Shown piece after piece: positions 1-10,259 of a DNA stretch of 64,000 nt. The position numbers were made by a program, and so were the translations under genes. The notes beneath the pieces were generated by a model, which was not told the origin of the DNA, did not search any database, and saw only the letters and a program-made list of their open reading frames with translations. Numbering within the stretch: the first letter of the stretch is position 1; the number at the start of each line of letters is the position of its first letter. The DNA is from Solen grandis (lineage: Eukaryota; Mollusca; Bivalvia; Adapedonta; Solenidae): contig CM037788.1 of NCBI GenBank assembly GCA_021229015.1, positions 44,897,027 through 44,961,026 of the forward strand, written 5' to 3'.

Positions 1-597
1 CATTCTTTTTTATTTTAAAAATGTAAAATTTCAAATAATCACACTAATAGAAACTGAAAGTGACAAGGTTCTCGCCATAACTACATAGCAGTAACAAATC
101 TATTTCGTAGAAAGAATAACAGAACCATAATTCGTACTGATGGTGGTCTAGGAACTTCAGCCGTGCCTTAATATGGTTATAAAACCATGAAATTTTAAAA
201 GCTGAACTTATTCAGGAAGAAATCCATAGTCAACTTATCAGCAATGTATTATCCACAGAGTAATCCTGTCTGCTCTCCTAATGAAATGGTGTCTGGGTTC
301 ATCAGTCAAAACGTCTGACGTGTTCGAACATTTCGTTGGCTCAGACTGACACGCAGACAAATTGTATGATAAATTTAAAACCAGGAGTTTTCATTTGTCA
401 TTATTCAACAATATCGTATTGCAGGACTTTCTGCTAATTTCAGTATTTTATGTATTGCTGACTCAATGATTGTGTAATATATGTTTAAGTTGTATTTTAA
501 TCATACAAATGTACAGGGTGATTCATAATATATGCTACATTTTCAAACCTTGTCAAAAAGGGCCGAAGAATATAGTTTTAAATATTTACAGTATTTA
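1..597. other. Unannotated AT-rich sequence
   Basis: No convincing exon, RNA gene or repeat boundary was seen here. There are short open frames but none with recognisable motifs or good splice context. Confidence 0.5.
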
Positions 598-745
598 CTA
601 TAAAGTTACTTGTAACACGGCCTAGGTAGTTTTCTGTAGAAAAAGATCCATGTTTAAACTGAATACCACACACATTTTAGTGGGCGGATGAAAAACCATG
701 CAGTTATCCAGATAAGCGCACAGTTTATCAAATATCTACACAGTA
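598..745 (+). repeat. Dispersed repeat A, copy 1 (inverted copy at 18.5 kb)
   Basis: The reverse complement of this stretch matches about 18,515-18,745. Shared blocks include GATAACTGCATGG, TTTTTCATC, GCCCACTAAAA and CTACAGAAAACTACC. The copies are clearly diverged, so this is an old interspersed element. Together with repeat B (1,198-1,562) it may be one larger element, because both have inverted partners in the matching order at 16.9-18.7 kb. The 450 bases between A and B here (746-1,197) hold only an AT-rich open frame with no recognisable domain. Confidence 0.6.
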
Positions 746-1197
746 TTGTAACCACTCAAAATAAATTCTCGATACGATTTCTGTAGGTGGTCCTCAGTAT
801 TCATCCTTATACAGAGTGTGCAAATCAATTTTTTCTTATTTTTTTCCCAGACCATTAGATCTACATACTTTCTATATCTAGCCATGAAATATTATACTGA
901 AGTAGACATTTACAGTGTGACCATACTATGTGATATGTTACGTGATTTTAAGCTGTCACAAGCAGCAAGTTTTGCACCGATTCGGAGAAGAAAAATGCTT
1001 ATGCTCATTTTTTCTTCACCCTTTTTAATAGGATATAGCGCATTCGAAGCACAAAAAATGTGCCTTGCTCACAGGCCTAATGATTCTTTGTTTGATGTAA
1101 AGGATTTCCAAACACTGGAAACCCTTCAAAGCACATCACTAATAATGTTCTCCAAATATTTGAAACTGACTAATTTTGTTTCACAGAATTATTTCAG

Positions 1198-1562
1198 ATC
1201 CAAGGTCAAACGCGAAACTAATTCAGTATATCCTTCTCAATTCAAATTTTGCAACCGTACAGGAGGCGCCGAAATGTGAGGGTTTATTTGATTGGTTAAA
1301 ATAAATTTTACCTTCACTGATTGGTCATTTTCACGGGTTTTCTCTTTGATAGCCACGGCGCTCTATATTTGAGATCATCTGCTAAAAAAGTCACGAGATC
1401 GTAGTACCGCCTCCTTCCTATATTTGGCCATGTTACAAGACACATATTGCACTGGCGTCACTCGTGATCTTGATTAACCCGCCCACATACATCGTGCGCT
1501 TACGAGCACTCATGTTTAGTGTGCAGGTAAATCAAGCTCAACTCGTGAAAGCCAATATTTAT
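1198..1562 (+). repeat. Dispersed repeat B, copy 1 (inverted copy at 16.9-17.3 kb)
   Basis: The sequence from GGTCAAACGCGAAAC through CCTTCCTATATTTGGCC to CAGGTAAATCAAGCTCAACTCG recurs in reverse complement at about 16,925-17,290. The 3' part contains a stem, CTTGATTAACC paired with a one-mismatch GGTAAATCAAG; the partner copy has the perfect 11-bp stem. A non-autonomous, foldback-like or MITE-like element is plausible. The 3' part overlaps the start of the tandem duplication at 1,486. Confidence 0.65.
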
Positions 1563-3060
1563 TTGAAAGTAGAGCCGAATACATTTGTAAGCATATAGAA
1601 TCTACTGTTAGATATGACAGTTTTACATCACATCATTAGGACAGTCTTTTACCTCTTGAGCCGGTTCAGATACAGGATAGCTGCACATACCTATATGTGA
1701 TATTTGAATATATTTTGCATTATATTACATTCTTAAAATCAGATTGCAATACATTACTAAGTTTTTTTCTTTACATTTGATAACATTACATTAAAAAAAT
1801 CATAACTTAATTACATAACATTGTCAGTAATAATGACCCATCTTAAGAACTAAGTTTCGAGATTGTGCTCAACCCACCCTGAAGTGCACCTTGGTTATTA
1901 TCCCTGTTGGTTAAGTATCGCAAATGATAGTACTTTCTAGAATCTGTATCATGTCTAGAGATTCGAGGTTCCAATCCTTGCAGCAGTACATAGACCATCC
2001 TAGGATCAGTCAAAAGGATACATGTATATCTGGTGGATGTGTATTTTCAAGCCGCAGTTCCCGGAGAAGTGTGGAAATATAAGTAGACGCTACATGTGTA
2101 TCTAGGATAGACATGAACTATTTTCCTGTTAGGTCTTCTAGCTTGTATTCTGTTATGTCATAATTGTCTGAACCCTTGAATCACTAAGTCCCTAAAGGTT
2201 CCTCCCAAAACATTGTCCGGGACGTAACGAGAAGTTAATCCGGGACGGAAGGAATCGAGCTTTTAAGTACTTTAAATATCCAATTAACTGATAATATTAC
2301 AATATTTTTGGGCCTCATTCCCTACACAATGGGATCATACATGATATTCTCATTAATCTATAGCGTCTTGATTTTTTTATGTGCTGTTTTTAAAACTCGC
2401 GGGTTATCCTTGACCGAAAGGTCTAAACATATGCTTGCTAGCCATTACAATAATAGAAAAAAATTGCATCATTTCAACACAAAGAATAAGTTGTCATAAT
2501 TCGTATTCAAGTTTCATTCTAGTTCCTTGATTCCAATGTAAATGTATTTGTCTTCGGCGGGGAAAATACCCCGGGAGCTTTACTGGTCTAACACTGTAAC
2601 CGTCGAGAAGGATTAGTATTGTCAAATCCCAACCGTTAAAAAAATAATCTTAAAAAAAAAAAAAAAAATCAATATCAATTTCTTTATAAATCAAAGATAA
2701 TAAAAAAAATGTTATGGTATACAGAATTTCGATAATATCATGTAAATAGACAGTTTATAAAATCCATCTATTATTTCCCCAAGGCTTTGAAAATAAGACC
2801 GTCCCCGGTGGCCGAGTGGTAAGAGCGTCCGCCTCGGGAGCAAGAGTTCGTGGGTTCGATCCCCGTCCGCGACATACTGAAGTCGTAAAAGCTTGTTAGG
2901 GTAGTTGAAGGACTGGTTGGCCTGGTGTCAGGATAATGCGACTGGGGGTTGTATTATTCCACATGTCTACGGCGTGAAACTGCAGTGTAGCAGCACTATA
3001 TCTGTCTCAAGTAGACATCGTATCCAAATGACTGAAATACTGTCGGTGGGACGTTTAATC
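1486..3060 (+). repeat. Tandem segmental duplication, copy 1
   Basis: Copy 1 of a direct tandem duplication with a spacing of about 1,575 bp; copy 2 starts at 3,061 with the same CATACATCGTGCGC sequence. The copies differ by scattered substitutions and small indels: copy 1 has six extra bases near 2,020, and copy 2 has an extra TTGATTCC-type repeat near 4,098. The event is therefore recent. The unit ends in the 3' part of a tRNA-derived SINE. The 63-codon open frame shared by both copies (2,308-2,499 and 3,877-4,068) has no recognisable domain and I do not call it a gene. Confidence 0.9.
2801..3060 (+). mobile_element. tRNA-derived SINE (copy 1, 3' end cut at the duplication junction)
   Basis: The head, 2,801-2,873, is tRNA-like, with an A box (TGGCCGAGTGG) and a B box (GGGTTCGATCC). 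The T arm folds. The acceptor stem has about two mismatches and the anticodon stem is poor, so this is a SINE promoter rather than a working tRNA. The body carries the block GGACTGGTTGGCCTGGTGTC, which recurs near 48,613 and 53,930. The 3' end (GGGACGTTTAATCC) falls exactly at the junction with duplication copy 2. The body resembles molluscan SINE families; the exact family is not determined. Confidence 0.75.
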
Positions 3061-4643
3061 CATACATCGTGCGCTTACGAGCACTCATGTTTAGTGTGCA
3101 GGTAAATCAAGCTCAACTCGTGAAAGCCAATATTTATTTGAAAGTAGAGCCGAATACATTTGTAAGCATATAGAATCTACTGTTAGATATGACAGTTTTA
3201 CATCACATCATTAGGACAGTCTTTTACCTCTTGAGCCGGTTCAGATACAGGATAGCTGCACATACCTATATGTGATATTTGAATATATTTTGCATTATAT
3301 TACATTCTTAAAATCAGATTGCAATACATTACTAAGTTTTTTTCTTTACATTTGATAACATTACATTAAAAAAATCATTACTTAATTACATAACATTGTC
3401 AGTAATAATGACACATCTTAAGAACTAAGTTTCGAGATTGTGCTCAACCCACCCTGAAGTGCACCTTGGTTATTATCCCTGTTGGTTAAGTATCGCAAAT
3501 GATAGTACTTTCTAGAATCTGTATCATGTCTAGAGATTCGAGGTTCCAATCCTTGCAGCAGTACATAGACCATCCTAGGATCAGTCAAAAGGATATATCT
3601 GGTGGATGTGTATTTTCAAGCCGCAGTTCCCGGAGAAGTGTGGAAATATAAGTAGACGCTACATGTGTATCTAGGATAGACATGAACTATTTTCCTGTTA
3701 GGTCTTCTAGCTTGTATTCTGTTTTGTCATAATTGTCTGAACCCTTGAATCACTAAGTCCCCAAAGGTTCCTCCCAAAACATTGTCCGGGACATAACGAG
3801 AAGTTAATCCGGGACGGAAGGAATCGAGCTTTTAAGTACTTTAAATATCCAATTAACTGATAATATTACAATATTTTTGGGCCTCATTCCCTACACTATG
3901 GGATCATACATGATATTCTCATTAATCTATAGCGTCTTGATTTTTTTATGTGCTGTTTTTAAAACTCGCGGGTTATCCTTGACCGAAAGGTCTAAACATA
4001 TGCTTGCTAGCCATTACAATAATAGAAAAAAAATGCATCATTTCAACACAAAGAATAAGTTGTCATAATTCGTATTCAAGTTTCATTCTAGTTCCTTGAT
4101 TCCTTGATTCCAATGTAAATGTATTTGTCTTCGGCGGGGAAAATACCCCGGGAGCTTATACTGGTCTAACACTGTAACCGTCGAGAAGGATTAGTATTGT
4201 CAAATTCCCAATCGACGTTAAAAGAAATAATCTTAAAAAAAAAAAAAAAATCAATATCAATTTCTTTATAAATCAAAGATAATAAAAAAAATGTTATGGT
4301 ATACAGAAATTCGATAATATCATGTAAATAGACATTTTATAAAATCCATCTATTATTTCCCCAAGGCTTTGAAAATAAGACCGTCCCCGGTGGCCGAGTG
4401 GTAAGAGCGTCCGCCTCGGGAGCAAGAGTTCGTGGGTTCGATCCCCGTCCGCGACATACTGAAGTCGTAAAAGCTTGTTAGGGTAGTTGAAGGACTGGTT
4501 GGCCTGGTGTCAGGATAATGCGACTGGGGGTTGTATTATTCCACATGTCTACGGCGTGAAACTGCAGTGTAGCAGCACTATATCTGTCTCAAGTAGACAT
4601 CGTATCCAAATGACTGAAATACTGTCGGTGGGACGTTTAATCC
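3061..4643 (+). repeat. Tandem segmental duplication, copy 2
   Basis: Second copy of the unit that starts at 1,486. Unlike copy 1, the SINE at its end continues past GGGACGTTTAATCC into a CAACAAACAATAAAC tail. The duplication therefore probably arose from a single ancestral unit ending at the SINE, with copy 1 losing the tail at the join. Confidence 0.9.
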
Positions 4644-4658
4644 AACAAACAATAAACA
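4383..4658 (+). mobile_element. tRNA-derived SINE (copy 2, with A-rich tail)
   Basis: Same element as at 2,801, with an identical tRNA-like head (4,383-4,455) and intact A and B boxes. This copy keeps the natural-looking 3' end, TTTAATCC followed by CAACAAACAATAAAC, as expected for a retroposed SINE. Confidence 0.75.
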
Positions 4659-5089
4659 CTGCGCACAATATTTTAACATGGTGTTGTCCTTTTCATTGTT
4701 TAAAACCAATTCGATAAGATTTTTCTTAATTATTTGATAACAAATTCGCACACCATTATAACATTTGACTTTCATCGACAAATCGGGTCAGTAAATAATT
4801 TGCTTTTATCACTTTAGGAAACTAAGCATGATTGCTGATATTATCATATAAGATGAATGTGAAAGAGAAAACAATTCACTTGTAGAATAGATTTATAATG
4901 ATTAAAGAATTTTAAAATAATCTTGACTGAATGCAAATGTGATTTTTTTTATAATTCATTAGATCAAATAAAATTATGTAGAGCTAAACGAATTAATAAC
5001 GATCTAAAAGTTGTTTGTTTTGTCTTGATATTTAAATGAAAAGAAATAATGGAATGATGAATATATTGTTTTGGACAATAATGATTACC

Positions 5090-5445
5090 GCTTTAAACAA
5101 GAAGACGTGTCATTTTGAGTACACCTTTTTAGGATATAATGAATGCAAAACATTAGTTGTATGTTGTCTTGAACAATACATGCATTTAAGGTGAGTCAGC
5201 TTGAAGAAGGATACATGCCTTTAGGGTATTCAGCTAAACAAGAATACACGTCATTAGGGTATACCGCTTTTAACAAGAATTTTCATTTTCGTAGAATGCA
5301 CATTTGAAAAGGGAACCCTATAATTAGAGCATATCTGTCTAAACATGTATACGAGTACATTCCTTTGATTTATGCCGCTTTAAACAAAAATGCGTATTAG
5401 GATATACTGCTTCGAACAAGAAAATATGCCTTTGTAATGCCTGTA
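5090..5445 (+). repeat. Degenerate ~42-bp minisatellite
   Basis: Loose repeats of a unit resembling CTTTAAACAAGAATACATGCC followed by TTTAGGGTATACCG occur about eight times with many changes. It adjoins the array at 5,451. No coding signal. The bases between 4,660 and 5,090 are AT-rich with nothing recognisable. Confidence 0.55.
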
Positions 5446-5450
5446 AGTTC

Positions 5451-6122
5451 GTTATGCCCCTTTTAAAATTCAAAAAAGCCAGATTTCACATTGTTTGCAC
5501 TCTAGCATCTTCATTTCATGAGCAACTATCTTCAAACTTAACAATGTTTATAACCATAAAATCTCGGCCAAGTTCGATTATGGCTGATATCATACCATTG
5601 GTCAGGAGTTATGCCCCTTTTAAAATTCAAAAAAGCCAGATTTCACATTGTTTGCACTCTAGCATCTTTATTTCATGAGCAATTATCTTCAAACTTTATA
5701 TCGATGTTTATAACCATAAAATCACGGCCAAGTTCGATTATGGCTGATATCGTACCATTAGGTCAGGAGTTATGCCCCTTTTAAAATTCAAAAAAGCCAG
5801 ATTTCACATTGTTTGCACTCTAGCATCTTTATTTCTAGCAATTTTCAAACTTATAACAATGTTTATAACCAAAAATCTCGCCAAGTTCGATTATGGCTGA
5901 TATCACCATTGGTCAGGAGTTACCCCTTTTAAAATTAAAAAAATTTCACATTGTTTGCACTCTAGCATCTTCATTTCTTTAGCAATTGCATTCAAACTTA
6001 ATGACATTGTTTATAACCAAAAGATCTCAGCCAAGTTCGATTATGGCTGATATCGGACCATTAGGTCAGGAGTTACACCCCTTTTAAAATTGAAAAAAGC
6101 CAGATTTCACTTTGTTTGCCCT
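5451..6122 (+). repeat. Tandem array, ~157-bp unit, 4-5 copies
   Basis: Units begin with GTTATGCCCCTTTTAAAATTC at about 5,451, 5,608, 5,769, 5,919 and 6,072, so spacing is 150-161 bp. Apparent open frames are by-products of the repeat. The array runs directly into a different array at 6,123. Confidence 0.9.
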
Positions 6123-6990
6123 CTAGGTCACCAGGTCAAATCTTAGAAAAACCTTGTGAACACTCTAGAGGCCACAGTTTTGGCCCATTCTTCATGAACC
6201 TTGGTCAGGTTGTTTGTCTACATGATATCTCGGATGGGTTTGAAAATGGGTCATGTGGGGTCAAAATCTAGGTCACCAGGTCAAATCTTAGAAAAACCTT
6301 GTGAACACTCTAGAGGCCACAGTTTTGGCCAATCTTCATGAAACTTGTCAGGTTGTTTTTCAAATGATATCTCGATGTTGAAATGGGTCATGTGGGGTCA
6401 AACTAGGTCACCAGGTCAAATCTTAGAAAAACATTGTGAACACTCTAGAGGCCACAGTTTTGGCCCAATCTTCATGAAACTTGTCAGGTTGTTTGTCTAC
6501 ATGATATCTCGGATGGGTTTGAAAATGGGTCATGTGGGGTCAAAATCTAGGTCACCAGGTCAAATCTTAGAAAAACCTTGTGAACACTCTAGAGGCCACA
6601 GTTTTGGCCCAATCTTCATGAAACTTGGTCAGGATGTTTGTCTACATGATATCTCTGATGGGTTTGAAAATGGGTCATGTGGGGTCAAAATCTAGGTCAC
6701 CAGGTCAAATCTTAGAAAAACCTTGTGAACACTCTAGAGGCCACAGTTTTGGCCAATCTTCATGAAACTTGGTCAGGTGTTGTCTACATGATATCTCGAT
6801 GGGTTTGAAAATGGGTCATGTGGGGTCAAAATCTAGGTCACCAGGTCAGATCTTAGAAAAACCTTGTGACCACTCTAGAGGCCACAGTTTTGGACCAATC
6901 TTCATGAAACTTGGTCAGGTTGTGTGTCTACATGATATCTCGGATGGGTTTGAAAATGGGTCATGTGGGGTCAAAAACTAGGTCACCAGG
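6123..6990 (+). repeat. Tandem array, ~143-bp unit, ~6 copies
   Basis: Units begin with CTAGGTCACCAGGTCAAAT near 6,123, 6,268, 6,403, 6,547, 6,692, 6,833 and 6,978. The array is followed by the terminal motif at 7,090. It is the internal repeat of a Helitron-like element, as at 22.7-24.4 kb. Open frames here are repeat artefacts. Confidence 0.9.
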
Positions 6991-7089
6991 TAAATTCAGG
7001 TAGGATCAAAATGTAGGCCACTTAGTCAAATGTTAGAAAAACACTTTAGATGCCAGATCTTTTGTCATTTTGCCTAACACAGCCATTTT

Positions 7090-7130
7090 AATCAGGTGAG
7101 CGACACAGGGTCATCTTGGCCCTCTTGTTT
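7090..7130 (+). mobile_element. Helitron-like element terminus (GGTGAGCG ... CTTGTTT)
   Basis: AGGTGAGCGACACAGGGTCA leads into a partly degraded hairpin (GGGTCATCTTGGCCC) and ends TCTTGTTT. The same terminus occurs at 7,271, 18,409, 22,679 (reversed), 49,210 and 53,665. It closes the tandem arrays at 5.4-7.0 kb. Confidence 0.75.
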
Positions 7131-7270
7131 AACAGTGACACAGCATTAAATCTGTGCGTTTGACCACAGGCACTGTTTAGTTCGTGGAATTGAAATGATC
7201 TCATGGATTATGTATCAAGAACAACTTTGCTATAATTTAGTAACTTGTACAGGCAATGAAGGCAGTTTTT

Positions 7271-7311
7271 CTTAGGTGAGCGTTTTTAGGGCCATCTTGG
7301 CCCTCTTATTT
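7271..7311 (+). mobile_element. Second Helitron-like terminus, outer element
   Basis: TTAGGTGAGCG followed by the hairpin GGGCCATCTTGGCCC and TCTTATT. The 140 bases before it contain GTACAGGCAATGAA, which also precedes the reversed terminus at 22.7 kb. The element ending at 7,130 therefore appears to lie inside an outer element of the same superfamily. Confidence 0.65.
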
Positions 7312-9372
7312 TTGTTTCCTCTCTCCAGCCTTTGGAAATGTCCTAATAGATTCAGGGGAAATGACCCTGGTAGTGATGTTTTTAGACTAGCATCTATATG
7401 AGTTTGGACACTGATGCTTACGTCCTTATTAAAATCAGATTTTGGATTCCTCGACATATTTACATCAGAAGTGTTTCTTGTATTTGCGGTAAGCATTTGT
7501 TCCTTATCCACCATAGCAACTTCCGTTATTTTGTTTTTAACTACAGCTTGGTAGTGCTCGTCATGGAGTGCCAACGATATATGACCCTTTGGCACAACAC
7601 AGGGTCGCACAGGTCCTGTTTCTGGGTTATTGGGTTTTCTACCATCTGAATAGAGTTGTTTTGATTTCAAGAGCATTGTTTAACACTGCTTATATAAAGT
7701 CAATGGTGTTGTTGAATTCTTTATTTTCTTTGTATCGTTTTAGTTCTGCATTAACATATAGGCTTTCATTTGCAAAATTGCTATAAAACTGAGAATAATC
7801 TTTAACCTCTTGACTGAGCTTTTCGGTGTTTTCTTCGATAGCAATGAAAGTTATTGTGTATCATACTGGTCTGCATGGCGAGTAGAGTATATTAAGTTAT
7901 CAGCAACAAGATTTTGTCTAATAAAATCCCATGGAGTTTGTTCGTCAGAGCGATTTTCATCGCCTTGTTAAGTTGTGGGGACTAGAACTTGGATTTCACT
8001 TCCGGCATTTTCATAAACAGGTTCTCCACTCACTATGTTTTCTTTAGGGTGTGTTGAATTAGTGTGTGCAACATTTTCACCACCATCGCGTTTCTTAATT
8101 TGATCATGGTCACAGTTTTCTGGCCTATCAGTATCATAAAATGGTGCAAAAATCAAGCTCTGTAAAGAAAAATCCGCATTAAAGGGAACAATACCAGCGA
8201 TCTCGAATCCACATGTGATGTTAGAAGGGGTTGCGGCCTTTGGAAGTGTAGTGCGCAGGATGCTAAGAATATCGTAGATTGTTATTGGTTTTCCAAGATT
8301 ACGCATCATCCTGTCTTGTACATTTTGCACATACCTTTTCAGTTGCCCGTTAACAGATCTATCCAAAGGTTGTAGCTTGTGGCTGCAATGTGGTGGAAAA
8401 GACAACATAATTATTCCATTTCGTTTTGCATATTGAGTGCTGAAACGTGAACATGACTAATGTGGTTATCAAGAAGTAATAGCACTGGATTGTCTACAGA
8501 TTGTCTCACGTGTTCCACGAAATGCTTTAAAAAACCTAAAAAAATGTCCACCAATCATCCATCCAGATATGTTGGCTGCACCGATGCAGTAGGACCATCA
8601 CGTAAAAAAGATCCCCGAAATTCTTGCTTGCAAAAATTGACATTAGAAGAACCATATTTCCAACAGCGCTGACCACCAGCAGACCCCTTTCAGCAGACTT
8701 CACATCTGTATCACCTTTTAAAGCAATAATGTTACGTCTTTTCTGAACGGTTGTTATTCCAGTGTCATCAACGTTGTATAGTTTATGACCTTTCAGAAGG
8801 TGCCTACGACTTGTGCAAGTTTTCCATGAAATTCCCCAATATTTTTCTTGTTGAAACTTGTACTTCTTGACAGGCTAGTGACTTCAGGTACCCGGACATA
8901 GAGAGATGTACGACGCCGCATGAAACCAGAGAACCAGTCAGGTCCAGCCATTTAATCCCGATGCCACGACTCAGGAACTGGTATTCCGGAAATTGCACAG
9001 TCGTGTGCAAATGTTTTGATATCTAGGGACGCTAAGCCAAAGTATATATCAGCAGCCAACTTGATCTACTTTTCCAGAGAAAGTTCCTGCATTTCAGTAA
9101 AAAAAAAATGGAAACGTTTGGAATATCCAGTTTGCAATTGTTCAATGTTACCAGTGCCAATATTCTTTATATATCTATGTAAGGTTGTTTTTGATATATT
9201 GAATTGTTCAGCCACAGAATTTAAACACTTCTTGGATACTCTAATTTACGTAGTGCTGTCTGGATTCTATCTTTCGTTATCATACCCTTTGATATTTTCC
9301 ATGTGTAGTGCCTTGTTATTGTACTGCAACAAAAACAAATACCAACAATCAATTAGTAACAACCACTTGTAA
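7272..9372 (-). pseudogene. pogo/Tigger-like (DDE_1) transposase pseudogene
   Basis: Reading the minus strand from about 9,370 to 7,270 gives, with frameshifts, the parts of a pogo-superfamily DDE transposase in order. An HTH-like segment (SVAEQFNISKTTLHRYIK) is followed by AADIYFGLASLDIKTFA, a CENP-B-like stretch (DWFSGFMRRRTSL), NVDDTGITTVQ with the first catalytic Asp (near 8,770), LLLLDNHISH with the second (near 8,470) and LQPLDRSVNGQLKRYVQ with the third (near 8,360). The longest intact block is 8,408-7,968, which also contains TIYDILSILRTTLP and FEIAGIVPFNADF. Several stops and at least four frame changes (near 8,420, 8,520, 8,640 and 8,930) make it non-functional. The last 400 bases (7,272-7,676) are an open frame of 134 codons that may be the C-terminal tail. 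Terminal inverted repeats were not identified. Confidence 0.9.
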
Positions 9373-9390
9373 TAGAAAAAGAAGGTCAGT

Positions 9391-9462
9391 ACGCGATACG
9401 AGACTGGAACCCGTGACTACTTACTTGCAAGTCAGATGCACTACCAACTAAGCTAATCGGGC
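9391..9462 (-). tRNA. tRNA-Ala(UGC)-like sequence, probably a pseudogene or SINE head
   Basis: The minus strand fits canonical 72-nt tRNA geometry. The acceptor GCCCGAT pairs with ATCGCGT (one mismatch, one wobble), the A box is TTAGCTTAGTTGG, the anticodon loop CTTGCAA gives UGC, and the T arm is ACGGG-TTCCAGT-CTCGT. The anticodon stem has two mismatches and the T loop lacks the usual TTCGA, so a working tRNA is unlikely. It lies just upstream of the pogo pseudogene. Confidence 0.55.
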
Positions 9463-10250
9463 TGACGAATATCACAGTCATTTCAGTTATTTAATACTAA
9501 ATACAGCCCTACATATTTCCTTTATTTTCTGAATAATTTAAAGCTACAACCACGGGTTCTTTTGGCTGACCCAGCCTGTGCTTCACCCTAGCTCTAAGAT
9601 TTCGAGTCTAGTCTCACACCAAATGTTATGGGAATAGATGCTTTTCCATCTGAGTAAATCGGGCTGATGAATATTACAGACAATTTATTTACACAAATGA
9701 TATATATGATATAAAGCCGTGTAATACATTATGAAAAGTTTGCATGCTGTTCCTATTTGCCCTATCATGAGTGACATTTGACCTTTGTCCGTTGACAACA
9801 TGTATTTATCAATAAATCAAATTTGAAATCACAGAGAAAGACATCGGATTATGGCAATGCAGATTAAGATAACGTGAAACATCCATCCATTCGTTTAATA
9901 TAACCTAGTATATACAAAATACACAAAATTACTGACGCAGCTTTAAAATACAATTTCCGCCATTGTAACTTTACGTAATGGTTGGTATTAATGACGTCAC
10001 CGAAAAGTGTGCGATCAATAAAACAATAAGGGTATCGCTCTTGTTCCGACTTACCCCGTGTTCCAACATGCCCCGGTTTCCCATACTTCAAAATTTAAAT
10101 GAAACGGTATGTTTCCATAGTTAATAGGTGTCAATATTTTTTACGATTTCTATGTGGTTCATACAATAACAAATCTCAAACTAGAGGTTTGTTTTCGTAG
10201 AAACCTGATGTCTCCTCCCACCCCCTTCCCCTCACACACATATATACACT
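9463..10250. other. Unannotated sequence
   Basis: No supported gene. A 75-codon minus-strand frame (10,091-9,864) starts at a reasonable ATG and has a GGGGTAAGT-type donor after about 14 codons, but nothing else supports it. A lone TGACGTCA palindrome lies near 9,992. Confidence 0.4.
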
Positions 10251-10259
10251 AAGGCACAC

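Noticed and set aside
818..1279. A 153-codon open frame
   Set aside because: It starts at a non-ATG codon, runs into dispersed repeat B and contains no domain or splice support; AT-rich chance frame.
2801..2873. Functional tRNA-Pro (CGG-like loop)
   Set aside because: Acceptor mismatches, a poor anticodon stem and a SINE body directly downstream.
2308..4068. Duplicated 63-codon frames as a gene pair
   Set aside because: They are conserved only because the whole 1.58-kb segment was duplicated recently; the first codon is not ATG and no homologous motif is seen.
5451..6985. CRISPR-like array
   Set aside because: Units of 140-160 bp repeat as a whole without unique spacers; these are eukaryotic tandem repeats.
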